Below, piece by piece: positions 47,544 through 56,321 of a stretch of DNA of 64,000 bases (positions are counted from its first letter, which is position 1; every line of letters begins with the position of its first letter). The stretch comes from Sinobacterium caligoides (GTDB lineage: Bacteria; Pseudomonadota; Gammaproteobacteria; Pseudomonadales; Sinobacteriaceae): positions 124,001-188,000 of the forward strand of contig NZ_RKHR01000003.1 in NCBI RefSeq assembly GCF_003752585.1, given 5' to 3'. The position numbers were made by a program, and so were the translations under genes. The notes under the pieces are model-generated. The model had not been told where the DNA came from. It ran no database searches and saw only the letters and a list, made by a program, of their open reading frames with translations.

Positions 47544-48623
47544 CTATCGCCCCCGACTCAACACCAATTGTTCAAAAACACGTCGATACCCCTCTTTAAG
47601 CCTTGCCCAAGAAAAGCGTTGCGCCTCTACAGCTTGTTCATCAGGCCTGATTAAGGCGATATCGAGCAGTTTATTAACGCAAGACTGACTGTCATCATAA
47701 AGAAAACGCTCATCAAATAGCTCAGGATAACTGAGCCGATTCGGTAACATAGGCGTCGCCCCCAACGCCACCGCCTCTAATACCGAGAGCCCCTGAAACT
47801 CATGTATCGCTGTCGACAACACCACATCAGAGCGTTGTAGCAACTCGATATAAGCTTGACGAGAGGTTACAAAACCAAAGTGCGCAAGACGATGCGGAAA
47901 ACGCTGTTCAATCACATCAAATGCCTCCGGCCTTTGCCTGAACTGACGACCTACAATATTCAAACGGTAATCGAGCCCCGATGACTCCAGACCCTCGATG
48001 ATTTGTAACAGCTGATCTGGGTTTTTGTCATACTCCCAACGATGATTCCAAGTAATAACCAACGCCTCTACGTCATTTGCGCTTGTAGGCAACGGCTTTA
48101 AATCATCCTCTATTGGAACCGCTAAACACTGTGATTTATCGGAAAGCAGCTCAACAACACCTGCTGGCACACAATCAGGCAAGCGCCTTAACAACTGCTC
48201 AACGCCACACAGAAAGCTCGTTCGATTCCATTCACTATTAAAAACCAATCGATCCGCCGCTAGCGCACTATAAAGCGTTACCATTTGGGGCTCTATCGAC
48301 CGATGTTGCCGGCCAGAGTCTGGGTACTCAAATTGATTCTCGTGAAAGTAAAGCAGCAAGGGAGTCATCGCCAGGCTCGGAATACAACCTCGTAACACAC
48401 TAACATCGACCATCGAGGTTGCCACAATAAGATCATAAGCCTGCTCTAGCACAGCTCTATGACCTACAGCCCAGGTCAACGCATTCCCTCTAATTCGCCA
48501 ACTAAAATACCGCCCAGGCAACGACAACAACTGCCAATCGATATCGTCAAGTTCTCGCATCAAGCCATCGCACCAGCTTTTGTGTGAGTCGGTATGGTAG
48601 GCCGACAGCAGTAACACTTTCAT
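47544..48623 (-). CDS. Glycosyltransferase related to tRNA-queuosine alpha-mannosyltransferase (DUF3524/GTDC1-like)
   Basis: A 359-residue GT-B-fold protein. Its N-terminal half has MKVLLLSAYHTDSHKSWCDG, WQLLSLPGRYFSWRIRGN, ATSMVDVSVLRG, YFHENQFEYP and VFNSEWNRTSFL, signatures I associate with the DUF3524 domain of animal GTDC1/QTMAN, which mannosylates queuosine in tRNA-Asp. The C-terminal half has the GT4 donor motif (STAIHEFQGLSVLEAVALG). ATG 48623 has GGAAG 6 nt upstream. Bacterial members are largely uncharacterised. Acceptor and sugar are inferred only. It is monocistronic between a regulator gene and an enoyl-CoA hydratase gene. Confidence 0.82.
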   Translation of the reverse strand: MKVLLLSAYHTDSHKSWCDGLMRELDDIDWQLLSLPGRYFSWRIRGNALTWAVGHRAVLEQAYDLIVATSMVDVSVLRGCIPSLAMTPLLLYFHENQFEYPDSGRQHRSIEPQMVTLYSALAADRLVFNSEWNRTSFLCGVEQLLRRLPDCVPAGVVELLSDKSQCLAVPIEDDLKPLPTSANDVEALVITWNHRWEYDKNPDQLLQIIEGLESSGLDYRLNIVGRQFRQRPEAFDVIEQRFPHRLAHFGFVTSRQAYIELLQRSDVVLSTAIHEFQGLSVLEAVALGATPMLPNRLSYPELFDERFLYDDSQSCVNKLLDIALIRPDEQAVEAQRFSWARLKEGYRRVFEQLVLSRGR

Positions 48624-48820
48624 TGAGCTCTTCCCGAATAAACCTGACGCTATTAACAACTAATTACCGCAGCTAAAAGCCAGCCTCGGCATAATGACTA
48701 TCTACCACACACTATTGACGCCTACAGTTCGCTCCACTAAAGTCGCTGCACTAGAAATAAAAGCATAAATCACTTGCCGCCTTAGCTTACCGAGCCGTGC
48801 AATCACACTGGAAGCCTATA

Positions 48821-49612
48821 ATGTCAGATTTTAACACTATCAAGCTTGAGATTAACGATGCGGTTGCAACACTTACATTAAACCGCCCCAATGCTGCAAA
48901 TAGCATGAATGTAGAGCTCAGTCGCGAAGTCAGCCTCGCCTCGATCATTATCGATGAGGACCCTACTATCCGTGCCGTGATCATAACCGGGAAAGGAAAA
49001 ATGTTCAGCGCCGGCGGCGATCTAAGCGCTTTCGCCGCAGACCCCGCCAAAGCCAGCTCAATTATCAAAGAGATCACCACTTATATTCATGCTGCCATGG
49101 CACGCTTTGCACGCATGGAAAAGCCAGTCATCATCGCAATCAACGGCACCGCGGCCGGAGCGGGCTTTAGCCTTGCCGTCGCTGGCGATTTAGTTATTTG
49201 TGCTGAGTCGGCTAAGTTCACTATGGCCTATACAGCCGCAGGACTAAGCCCTGACGTGAGTGCCAGCTATTACCTCCCCCGGCTTATTGGCCTACGCAAG
49301 ACACAAGAGCTGATGCTGACAAATCGCCGGCTTTCAAGTGAAGAAGCCTTATCTTGGGGGCTCGTTACGCAAGTCGTTGCCGACAATGAGGTATTACCCA
49401 CTGCACAAGCATTAGCACACAAACTTGCTAACGGACCTACGCTAGCTTTTGGCCAAGTAAAGCAATTACTACTCGCTAGCGGTGACAACAACTTAGAAGG
49501 ACAGTTAGAGTTAGAGTCTCGCGGCATTGCTCGAATGGCAAACAGCAGCGATGGCCAGGAAGGTGTTCGAGCATTTTTGGAGAAGCGACACCCTGTTTTC
49601 ACCGGGCAATAA
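48821..49612 (+). CDS. Enoyl-CoA hydratase/isomerase family protein
   Basis: A 263-residue crotonase-fold enzyme. The oxyanion-hole segments are KMFSAGGDLSAF and NGTAAGAGFSLAVAGDLVI, followed by FTMAYTAAGLSPDVSASYYLPRLIG, where the family's usual acidic catalytic residue is a D in SPDVS, resembling PaaG-type isomerases more than classical EchA hydratases. ATG 48821 has GGAAG 8 nt upstream; the frame extends 8 codons further to a GTG. It acts on a CoA thioester in the cytosol, exact substrate unknown. It ends at a bidirectional terminator. Confidence 0.9.
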   Translation: MSDFNTIKLEINDAVATLTLNRPNAANSMNVELSREVSLASIIIDEDPTIRAVIITGKGKMFSAGGDLSAFAADPAKASSIIKEITTYIHAAMARFARMEKPVIIAINGTAAGAGFSLAVAGDLVICAESAKFTMAYTAAGLSPDVSASYYLPRLIGLRKTQELMLTNRRLSSEEALSWGLVTQVVADNEVLPTAQALAHKLANGPTLAFGQVKQLLLASGDNNLEGQLELESRGIARMANSSDGQEGVRAFLEKRHPVFTGQ

Positions 49613-49623
49613 ACTAACGACAT

Positions 49624-49651
49624 AAAAAAGGCGCCCTAGGGCGCCTTTTTT
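49624..49651. terminator. Bidirectional terminator between the enoyl-CoA hydratase gene and azlD
   Basis: Six A, stem GGCGCCC/GGGCGCC with a 2-nt centre, six T. It separates convergent genes. Confidence 0.92.
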
Positions 49652-49662
49652 ATTCGTAATAT

Positions 49663-50007
49663 TTAGCAGAAGCAGTACTGGAAAAACACCAGTGATGCGA
49701 CGCCGCTCAACACCACCCAAATAAGGCCGAAGCGCAAGCTGACTAGAGTACAAACAATTGCCGCTAACACTTTAGGGTTATGTATATTGAACTCCATGTG
49801 ACTACCAACACCCAAAACTTCGATCGCAATGATGGCAGGCAATACTGTTACTGGAACAAAACGTAAGGTTTTCTTGAAACGCTCTGGCATCGTAAATGAG
49901 CCAGCCATTCCGATCACCGAAAAGCGTACTACAAAGGTTGCAACAACCATTGCTAGAGTTATTAGTACAAACGTATGGAGGTTAATTCCGTGATGAAGTT
50001 CAGTCAT
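49663..50007 (-). CDS. azlD: AzlD-family branched-chain amino acid export subunit
   Basis: A 114-residue membrane protein with about four hydrophobic segments. VLITLAMVVATFVVRFSVIG, PERFKKTLRFVPVTVLPAI and SLRFGLIWVVLSGV are typical of AzlD, the small subunit of the AzlCD exporter. Its ATG overlaps the azlC stop by one base (TAATG), so the two are coupled. AzlCD systems export azaleucine, branched-chain amino acids or histidine. What it exports here is open. Confidence 0.9.
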   Translation of the reverse strand: MTELHHGINLHTFVLITLAMVVATFVVRFSVIGMAGSFTMPERFKKTLRFVPVTVLPAIIAIEVLGVGSHMEFNIHNPKVLAAIVCTLVSLRFGLIWVVLSGVASLVFFQYCFC

Positions 50008-50783
50008 TATACTGCTCCTTGCTCTTGAATTTGTGGTAAGGCCTGCTCACTCGCTACATTCTGCTGCTGTTGCTTTTCCTCTTGCTCCTCAAGCTCACGT
50101 TTTTCTTTCGCGATATCCATACGGTAACCAGCAAAGACACCGACAATCGCAGCAACAACCAACCCTAATGAGTAAGGCATATCCGATAACAACAAGCCTG
50201 TTGCTGTCGCAACCACTGCAGCAACAATACACTCATGACTTTTCACCTGCGGTATAACAATCGCAATAAAGGCCGCGACCATTGCGAAATCAAGCCCGTA
50301 TTGTGAAATCTCTGGGAACGATGAACCAATAACAGCACCTAAAAAGTTAGAGAAAACCCAGTTAAACCAAAAGCCACCCATAGCCGCCAAGTAAAACCAG
50401 TGGCGCCCTTTCTTTTCTTCCTTCATCTCAGAGATGGTTGAAGCATAGACCTCATCTGTTAGTCCGTACGACATCAACGCACGCATCGGCAATGGATAAT
50501 CCTTCATATACTCAGACATCGAAGCACTATAAAGAAGGTGCCTCAAATTAATCACAAAAGTCGTTAGCATGATTACTAAGATGCTGGCAGAAGTCTGTAT
50601 CAAGCCCAGCGCAACCATCTGTGATGAGCCAGCAAAGACAAAAAATGACCACAACGTACTCTCCAATACGCTCATTCCTGCATTAATACTAATCGCACCG
50701 ACAATGAATGAAAACGGAAACGCCCCTACACATAAGGGGAAAATCGCTTTCAAACCTGCCCTGATAAGTTCCTGCTTGTTCAT
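50007..50783 (-). CDS. azlC: AzlC-family amino acid export permease
   Basis: A 258-residue protein with the AzlC signature (FPLCVGAFPFSFIVGAIS, FVFAGSSQMVALGL, NLRHLLYSASMSEYM, SYGLTDEVYA) and about seven membrane segments. A charged, glutamine-rich cytoplasmic tail follows (EKRELEEQEEKQQQQ), unusual in length for the family. It is transcribed divergently from ridA-cyuA across 299 nt of DNA with several TTTGCA elements. This suggests joint control with that operon and a role in relieving amino-acid overload. Confidence 0.92.
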   Translation of the reverse strand: MNKQELIRAGLKAIFPLCVGAFPFSFIVGAISINAGMSVLESTLWSFFVFAGSSQMVALGLIQTSASILVIMLTTFVINLRHLLYSASMSEYMKDYPLPMRALMSYGLTDEVYASTISEMKEEKKGRHWFYLAAMGGFWFNWVFSNFLGAVIGSSFPEISQYGLDFAMVAAFIAIVIPQVKSHECIVAAVVATATGLLLSDMPYSLGLVVAAIVGVFAGYRMDIAKEKRELEEQEEKQQQQNVASEQALPQIQEQGAV

Positions 50784-50862
50784 GGTATTTCAGCCTCTGG
50801 CTACTTTGATAAATTTTATGCAAAGATAGTTGAATATTTTTATCAATGCAAGTTAATTTGCT

Positions 50863-50878
50863 AAATATATTTGCAAAT
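50863..50878. promoter_or_regulatory. Candidate regulator site AAATATATTTGCA/ATTTGCAAAT (copy 2)
   Basis: The 13-mer AAATATATTTGCA matches 46562-46574 exactly. Its right part belongs to the perfect palindrome ATTTGCAAAT (50869-50878). It lies in the divergent azlC/ridA promoter region. Confidence 0.4.
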
Positions 50879-51008
50879 CTGAGTGAGATTCATTATCAAC
50901 GGATCGAGTAAAAAAATCAGTATTTATGAGTAATACCCCCTACATAAGTAGGTATAGGCGTCATTCTATCTATATAAAGAAGAACTAGGATGAGAAATAC
51001 TCAAAATT

Positions 51009-51020
51009 ATTTGCGCAAAT
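51009..51020. promoter_or_regulatory. Candidate regulator palindrome ATTTGCGCAAAT upstream of ridA
   Basis: A perfect 12-bp palindrome 63 nt before the ridA start codon. Further TGCAAA or TTTGCA hexamers occur at about 50819, 51026 and 51057, giving at least five in 250 nt. Such clustering suggests a multi-site operator for one regulator. Confidence 0.45.
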
Positions 51021-51082
51021 TTAGTTGCAAAAAGAGATCGGGGTATGTAAAGTTATTTTGCACTTTCAAGAGGAGTTACATT

Positions 51083-51463
51083 ATGAAGAAAATCATCACC
51101 GCAGATACCGCACCAGCAGCTATTGGCCCGTACTCTCACGGCAATGCCTTTGGTGATCTAATTTTCACCTCAGGTCAACTACCTGTTTGTCATAACAGCG
51201 GAAAGATTGTCAGCGATGACATCACCGAGCAATCGAAGAAATCACTCGAGAACTTGAAAGCTGTAGTCGAAGCTGGCGGCGGCGATATGAACAGTGTTTT
51301 AAAGACTACGTGCTACCTTGCAAATATCACTGATTTCCAAGCATTTAATGCCGTTTATAGTGATTTCTTTCAAGATAACTGCCCTGCTCGCAGCTGTTTC
51401 GCAGTCAAGGATCTTCCCCTCGGCGCACTCGTAGAAATCGAAGCTATCGCATCTTGTAAATAA
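51083..51463 (+). CDS. ridA: RidA-family 2-iminobutanoate/2-iminopropanoate deaminase
   Basis: A 126-residue cytosolic enzyme that hydrolyses reactive enamine/imine intermediates such as 2-aminoacrylate to keto acids and ammonia. The signature [26 protein letters not shown] carries catalytic R103 (R105 in E. coli) and E120. AGGAG 7 nt before ATG 51083 fixes the start; the frame is open further upstream. It lies 28 nt before the cysteine desulfidase gene cyuA, whose product chemistry releases exactly this kind of intermediate, so the pairing makes functional sense. Confidence 0.95.
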   Translation: MKKIITADTAPAAIGPYSHGNAFGDLIFTSGQLPVCHNSGKIVSDDITEQSKKSLENLKAVVEAGGGDMNSVLKTTCYLANITDFQAFNAVYSDFFQDNCPARSCFAVKDLPLGALVEIEAIASCK

Positions 51464-51491
51464 TCCCATAAAGTTAAGTAAGAGGTTCTCC

Positions 51492-52769
51492 ATGAACAGT
51501 CAATGGCAACAATATCAAGACATCATCAACGCTGTTGTAAAGCCCGCACTAGGCTGCACCGAGCCAGTTTCAGCAGCTTACGCCGCAGCAGTAGCCGCCG
51601 AAATGCTAAACGGCAAGGTCGATAGCCTTTCTGTGCAGGTCTCCGACAACCTCTTCAAAAACTCAATGGGCGTTTTCGTTCCGGGCACAGGGAAGATAGG
51701 GCTAGCTATTGCCGCAGCCGTTGGCGCACTGGCAGGCGATGCAAATGCCGACTTAGCCGTGCTCGAAAAGATCAATAAAGATCAGGTCGCAGAAGCACAA
51801 GCGCTTATCGATTCAGGTAACGTTGCCGTTAGCCGTACAATTGTTGACGAATTTATCTACTGCTACGTAGAAGCACGCTCTGGTGATAATATTGCCACCG
51901 TTAAAGTCAGTGGCGGCCACACAAAAGTTGTCGAAAAGACATTAAACGGTGAGATCACCTTCCAAGCAGATGAGAGCACCGAAGCCGTTTCAACTGCCTC
52001 CATCTGCGAAGGTGTCGACATCAGCGTTGAAGGTATCTACGACTACGCGCTTAACGCCGACTTCGATGATATTAAGTTCATTCTAGAGTCTGCAGAACTT
52101 AATAGCCGCCTCTCTGAAGAAGGCTTGAAAAATGAATACGGCCTGCAAGTTGGTCGTACCATCGAGCAAAGCATCGCCAAGGGACTAATGGCTGCGGACC
52201 TAGGCAACACTATGACCATGGCTTCTGCTGCTGCTTCTGACGCCCGCATGGGAGGCGCCAGCCTGCCTGCCATGAGCAACTACGGCAGTGGCAACCAAGG
52301 TATTGCCGCCACTATGCCACTAGTCATCGCCGCTAAGCACCACAACTCAGGTGACGAAAAATTAGCGCGCTCACTGATCATGAGCCATCTTGGTGCTATT
52401 TACATCAAGTCTCACTACCCTCCGCTGTCACCTTATTGCGGTAACACCGTAACTAGCGCTGCAGCCTCAATGGGCTTGGTATACTTAGCTGGTGGATCAT
52501 TCGCTCAGTCATGCTCTGCTATTCAAAATGTCTTAAGCGATTGCTCAGGCATGGTCTGTGATGGCGCGAAATCAACCTGTGCGATGAAGGTTAAAACCTC
52601 TACACGCAGCGCCTTCATGAGCTCGCTACTCGCGATGAACTCAATTGAAGCACATGACCAAGGCATCGTTGCTCACGAAGTAGAACAGAGCATTCGTAAC
52701 GTAGGTCAACTCGTTACCTTAGGAATGTCTAGCACTGATACGGCAATCATCAATATAATGGCATCCTAA
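51492..52769 (+). CDS. cyuA: L-cysteine desulfidase family protein (CyuA/YhaM-type)
   Basis: A 425-residue member of the UPF0597/serine-dehydratase-alpha family, in which E. coli CyuA (YhaM) and archaeal L-cysteine desulfidase split cysteine to sulfide, ammonia and pyruvate using a 4Fe-4S cluster. The N-terminal [17 protein letters not shown] holds the first conserved cysteine, and [15 protein letters not shown] and [16 protein letters not shown] hold the rest. [17 protein letters not shown] is also typical. It has AGAGG before the ATG and follows ridA by 28 nt; a regulator gene follows after 66 nt. A related activity on serine or a D-amino acid is possible. Confidence 0.88.
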   Translation: MNSQWQQYQDIINAVVKPALGCTEPVSAAYAAAVAAEMLNGKVDSLSVQVSDNLFKNSMGVFVPGTGKIGLAIAAAVGALAGDANADLAVLEKINKDQVAEAQALIDSGNVAVSRTIVDEFIYCYVEARSGDNIATVKVSGGHTKVVEKTLNGEITFQADESTEAVSTASICEGVDISVEGIYDYALNADFDDIKFILESAELNSRLSEEGLKNEYGLQVGRTIEQSIAKGLMAADLGNTMTMASAAASDARMGGASLPAMSNYGSGNQGIAATMPLVIAAKHHNSGDEKLARSLIMSHLGAIYIKSHYPPLSPYCGNTVTSAAASMGLVYLAGGSFAQSCSAIQNVLSDCSGMVCDGAKSTCAMKVKTSTRSAFMSSLLAMNSIEAHDQGIVAHEVEQSIRNVGQLVTLGMSSTDTAIINIMAS

Positions 52770-52780
52770 CGTCATTATCA

Positions 52781-52815
52781 CCCGGCACCTAAACATTAAT
52801 CGACCTGGTGCCGGG
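52781..52815 (+). repeat. 9-bp inverted repeat between cyuA and the regulator gene
   Basis: CCCGGCACC (52781-52789) and GGTGCCGGG (52807-52815) flank a 17-nt loop, directly after the cyuA stop and 20 nt before the regulator start. Without a T-tract it may be a processing or attenuating hairpin that sets the ratio of enzyme to regulator. Confidence 0.6.
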
Positions 52816-52835
52816 GTCCAATAGGGAGTAACAAA

Positions 52836-53477
52836 ATGCGCGAACTCAGCCAAGGAGATTTCGATATTCTAAGAGCCACCGAGAATATCGTCGACGGCAT
52901 TGCCGCTATGTATGGTGAACATACAGAGGTACTCCTGCACAGTTTGGACGTCCGTAACCCCTCCATTGTAAAAATTGCTAACGGCCATATCACCGGGCGC
53001 GCTGTTGGCGCACCGATTACCAACTTAGCTTTAATGAAACTAAACAGTGGCCACGACGTCTCTGAGGCCTACCTGACCAAAAGCCCTGACGGCAAAACGC
53101 TGCGCTCAATCACCATGATTATTCGCAATGCCGCACAACAAGCCATCGGCTTGCTCTGCATTAATTCAAATGTTGATGCCCCCTTCCAGTCAGTCATCAA
53201 AAGCCTTTTACCAGGCCTGATGACACAAAACGATAAACTCCCTTCACCTGAGACTTTTGCTCGTAGTAACGACGAGATGATGCAGAGCTCTATTGAGACC
53301 ATCCGAGCCAAAGTCATGGCAGACGACAGTATATCGCCATCAAAGAAAAGCCGAGAAATCGTTACTCAGCTATATGCTCTTGGTGTTTTTGACCTAAAAG
53401 ATAGCGCTCAAATAGCCGCCAATGGCCTCGATATCTCTATTCATACTGTTTACCGCTATCTGCGTGAGCTTAAATAA
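52836..53477 (+). CDS. YheO/DauR-type transcriptional regulator (paralogue 2)
   Basis: A 213-residue paralogue of the regulator at 46794-47447. It has the same PAS-like YheO domain (ENIVDGIAAMYGEHTEVLLH, NGHITGRAVGAPITNLAL, GLLCINSNVDA) and helix-turn-helix end (GVFDLKDSAQIAANGLDISI, then HTVYRYLRELK). GGGAG precedes the ATG. As the third gene of the ridA-cyuA unit it probably senses the substrate of that pathway and controls its own operon. The differences between the two copies are spread along the protein, so the duplication is not very recent. Confidence 0.88.
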   Translation: MRELSQGDFDILRATENIVDGIAAMYGEHTEVLLHSLDVRNPSIVKIANGHITGRAVGAPITNLALMKLNSGHDVSEAYLTKSPDGKTLRSITMIIRNAAQQAIGLLCINSNVDAPFQSVIKSLLPGLMTQNDKLPSPETFARSNDEMMQSSIETIRAKVMADDSISPSKKSREIVTQLYALGVFDLKDSAQIAANGLDISIHTVYRYLRELK

Positions 53478-53497
53478 CGACCTCAAGAATCAGTAAA

Positions 53498-53731
53498 TCA
53501 ATAGTTTCCTGTCTCTTGCAGTGTCTTAGCTTTTTCGGCGGCGGCCTCCTGCCGCCGTTGCTGCACGGCCTCCTCCCCCTCAATCGCCACTGCATGATGC
53601 TGCGACGGCGCCCCCTCTTCAGCCACCCTGGTCTTCGCTGCTCCAAGCTCATCCTGTTCTATTTGCTCGTCCGCGCAACTAGCCATCATGGTAAGAAATA
53701 GCAGTCCTGACGCAATATGCTTAAAGTTCAT
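53498..53731 (-). CDS. Small lipoprotein of unknown function
   Basis: A 77-residue protein with a signal peptide and lipobox MMASC (C19), followed by a highly charged helix-prone tail rich in Glu, Ala, Gln and Lys (EGEEAVQQRRQEAAAEKAK). GGAGG lies 6 nt before the ATG. Convergent with the upstream regulator gene. I recognise no family. The tail could form a periplasmic helix or coiled coil. Confidence 0.75.
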   Translation of the reverse strand: MNFKHIASGLLFLTMMASCADEQIEQDELGAAKTRVAEEGAPSQHHAVAIEGEEAVQQRRQEAAAEKAKTLQETGNY

Positions 53732-53925
53732 CGCTAACCTCCGTAAATATTTTGCGCTTACTTACTGAGTGTAATCCCATACACGACAATGTGTTACAAA
53801 TCTCAACATAAGACCTGCGTCATCAAGTTAGAAATTACTCCTCGTATTGTTGAGCCAGCTCATTAACGAAGGTTAATCAGCGGTATAGTGTATACATTGA
53901 CCCTGTCAATTACTGAGGAAACAAC

Positions 53926-54399
53926 ATGGGACTTTTAGATTTCACCAAGAGTATCGGCGAGAAAATCTTTGGCTCGGAGGATGAAGCTCCTGAGAAAATA
54001 ACTCAGCATATCGAAGCTAACAACCCCGGTATCGACAGCCTCGATATCAGTGTCAAAGATGCCGTCGCTACCGTTTCCGGCGTTGCATCTTCAGCTGCAT
54101 CCAAAGAGAAAGCAATATTAATGGCTGGGAACATACAAGGTATTGAGCGGGTCGTTGATAATGTCACTATCCATGGCAGTGAGCTAAGCACCAGCAGCGA
54201 AGTTCCAGGTCAGCCTGTTGAGAATACTGCTCCTGCAGCGACCTTCTACATTGTAGAGTCTGGTGACAGCCTCTGGAAGATTGCTGAGAAGCAACTCGGC
54301 AATGGCGCTAGACACGACGAAATATTTGCCGCCAACGCGGAAGTTATTGTCGACGCCAATAAAATCTATCCCGGTCAAAAGCTACGAATTCCCGCCTAG
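53926..54399 (+). CDS. kbp: BON and LysM domain protein (Kbp/YgaU-like)
   Basis: A 157-residue protein without signal peptide. A BON domain (residues 20-85; SLDISVKDAVATVSGVA, ERVVDNVTI) is followed by a LysM domain (residues 105-156; YIVESGDSLWKIAEKQLGNG, ANKIYPGQKLRIP). E. coli Kbp (YgaU) has the same layout and length and binds potassium ions. TGAGGA precedes the ATG. It is single, between a small lipoprotein gene and chrA. Confidence 0.9.
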   Translation: MGLLDFTKSIGEKIFGSEDEAPEKITQHIEANNPGIDSLDISVKDAVATVSGVASSAASKEKAILMAGNIQGIERVVDNVTIHGSELSTSSEVPGQPVENTAPAATFYIVESGDSLWKIAEKQLGNGARHDEIFAANAEVIVDANKIYPGQKLRIPA

Positions 54400-54462
54400 C
54401 TTTAAGCCCGTAAAGCCGTCACTCGCACGGCTTTACACTTCTATCCCCACCCACTTCAGCAC

Positions 54463-55608
54463 TTAGACTAATAGCCCTCCAAGAGCAGCCGCTAACACCA
54501 CAAGCAACACGATGGGGAGTTTTATCACCCTAAGAGCGCAGAAGCCCAATATTACAACCACCATATCTAACCCAGACAAAACTGCACTAACAAACACCGG
54601 CTGATACAGCGCCGCCATTAACAAACCAACCACCGCAGCATTTACCCCCCATACCGCACCAGCCACTCTTGGTTTCGCAGCGAGCACCTGCCACCCACTC
54701 TCAAGACTCAGCAAGAGCAGAAAACCAGGCAAGAACACCCCAATTGTCGCAAGCAACGCTCCTTGTAACGGATGTGACGGTGATATCTCAGCACCTAGAA
54801 AAGCGGCCAACGAAAACATCGGCCCAGGGACAGCCTGCGCTGCAGCGTAACTTAACAACAGCCGATCAGTCGGCACAGCCTCACCCATTGCCTGCTGGAG
54901 TAATGGTAAGACAACATGCCCACCACCAAAGACGAAACTGCCTGCGCGATAGAAAGGGGACACTATTTCCGCCCAGGAAAAGGCCAGCAGCGGTAGCGCT
55001 AATAATAACAGTAAAAACAATAGTAGAGGCCACCATTTAAAAGAGCCGCGTAACGCCCCCATTGAGTTCTCGACACTACCACGCCAGCAAAACATGCCGA
55101 CAATAGCAGCTAACATCAACCCCCCAACCTGCACCCACAAGCTCTGCAAGAAAAGCAACGAAACAGCCATTAATAGCGCCAAGATAATCGCTATACGGTC
55201 GCGGCAAAAAGCACGAAACATTGTCAGCGTTGCATCTGCTACGACCACCACCGCCAACAACTTAAGGCCGTGAATCACGCCTGCTATCATCACAACATCA
55301 AGCTTATCAGTCACTGTCGTTGCCAATAGATAAAGTAAGATAAATGAAGGCAGAGTAAAACCAAGAAAGGCCGCTACCCCACCCATGAGACCGGCACGGC
55401 GAAAACCGATCGCAAACCCCACTTGACTGGAACCAGGCCCTGGCAGGAACTGACTCAATGCAACCAAGCTCACATATGAAGCTTCATCCAACCACTTCAG
55501 CTTTCCAACAAATACCCTATTAAAATAACCAATATGCGCCGCGGGGCCCCCAAAGCTGACGCAACCAAGAAACAAAAAGCGCCAAAAAATCTCCACAACT
55601 CTACTCAT
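54463..55608 (-). CDS. chrA: Chromate transporter ChrA (two-domain form)
   Basis: A 381-residue membrane protein made of two homologous CHR halves. The first has CVSFGGPAAHIGYF and SQFLPGPGSSQVGF; the second has SFVFGGGHVVLPLLQ and AQAVPGPMFSLAAFLG. It exports chromate in characterised members. About ten hydrophobic segments are seen. ATG 55608 (MSRVVEIFWRFL) has GAGG 5 nt upstream; the 17-codon upward extension contains no hydrophobic sense and is left out. No regulator (ChrB) is adjacent. Confidence 0.9.
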   Translation of the reverse strand: MSRVVEIFWRFLFLGCVSFGGPAAHIGYFNRVFVGKLKWLDEASYVSLVALSQFLPGPGSSQVGFAIGFRRAGLMGGVAAFLGFTLPSFILLYLLATTVTDKLDVVMIAGVIHGLKLLAVVVVADATLTMFRAFCRDRIAIILALLMAVSLLFLQSLWVQVGGLMLAAIVGMFCWRGSVENSMGALRGSFKWWPLLLFLLLLLALPLLAFSWAEIVSPFYRAGSFVFGGGHVVLPLLQQAMGEAVPTDRLLLSYAAAQAVPGPMFSLAAFLGAEISPSHPLQGALLATIGVFLPGFLLLLSLESGWQVLAAKPRVAGAVWGVNAAVVGLLMAALYQPVFVSAVLSGLDMVVVILGFCALRVIKLPIVLLVVLAAALGGLLV

Positions 55609-55930
55609 CGAATCCTCAGTATCTAAAAAAAAAGTACGCCAACAGCAAGGCCAACACAATTAAGGTCGAGTTTTCAAACCGAGAAGGCTACAACAGTTTT
55701 CTGAAGTGATGGCTATTTACCAAAGCCATTCAGCATACCTTGAATTATTCTTTATTTTTCTGCTCAAACAGAGAAGTGCCAAAACTTAAAAACCTAGACA
55801 ATATCATTATTAATATATTCTACAACAATATAATTACCGTGTTATTTCATCGACCAAATTGCAGCCAAAAAGACCTTTATTCAGTAAAATAGAAGCTCGT
55901 TCTAGCAACTTTATTATATGAGGTGAAAAA
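55609..55930. other. AT-rich spacer between chrA and the zinc-finger protein gene
   Basis: No gene is seen. It carries several TATA-like stretches (about 55805-55845) that could serve either divergent gene, but no clear -35/-10 pair, and one weak 6-bp inverted repeat (ATGGCT...AGCCAT, near 55710). Confidence 0.4.
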
Positions 55931-56197
55931 ATGGCTAGCGGCTGGGCTAAAGACGGCGCAGTACAAGAGCAGATCGACGCCAGTATTGAGGATGCCGTAC
56001 AACATGCACGCGATCAGCTAGCTCACGGGGAAAGCTTAAGCCACTGCGAAGAGTGTGGCGTAACAATCCCTATTGCTCGGCGCCAGGCCGTGCCTGGAAC
56101 TAGGCTTTGCATTAACTGCCAAGCACAAGTCGACGAACAAACTACAACAACAAGTGGTTACAATAGGCGAGGCAGTAAAGATAGCCAACTCAGATAA
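55931..56197 (+). CDS. DksA/TraR-type C4 zinc-finger protein
   Basis: An 88-residue protein with a C4 zinc finger (C39, C42, C60, C63 in CEECG...LCINC) and an N-terminal helix, similar to the short YbiI/TraR branch of the DksA family. TraR-like proteins bind the RNA polymerase secondary channel, while for YbiI no role is established. Its N-terminus lacks the long coiled coil of DksA, so DksA-like function is uncertain. GAGGTG precedes the ATG. Confidence 0.85.
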   Translation: MASGWAKDGAVQEQIDASIEDAVQHARDQLAHGESLSHCEECGVTIPIARRQAVPGTRLCINCQAQVDEQTTTTSGYNRRGSKDSQLR

Positions 56198-56321
56198 CGA
56201 TATAGCTAAACTCTTAAGTAAGCCGCACAGAAAACCACTACAGCGATAAGGGTATTCGCTCATAGCCGTAAATCCCCCCCTGCGTATAATACTGAGCATT
56301 CCAACAACGCAGAGAAAAATA

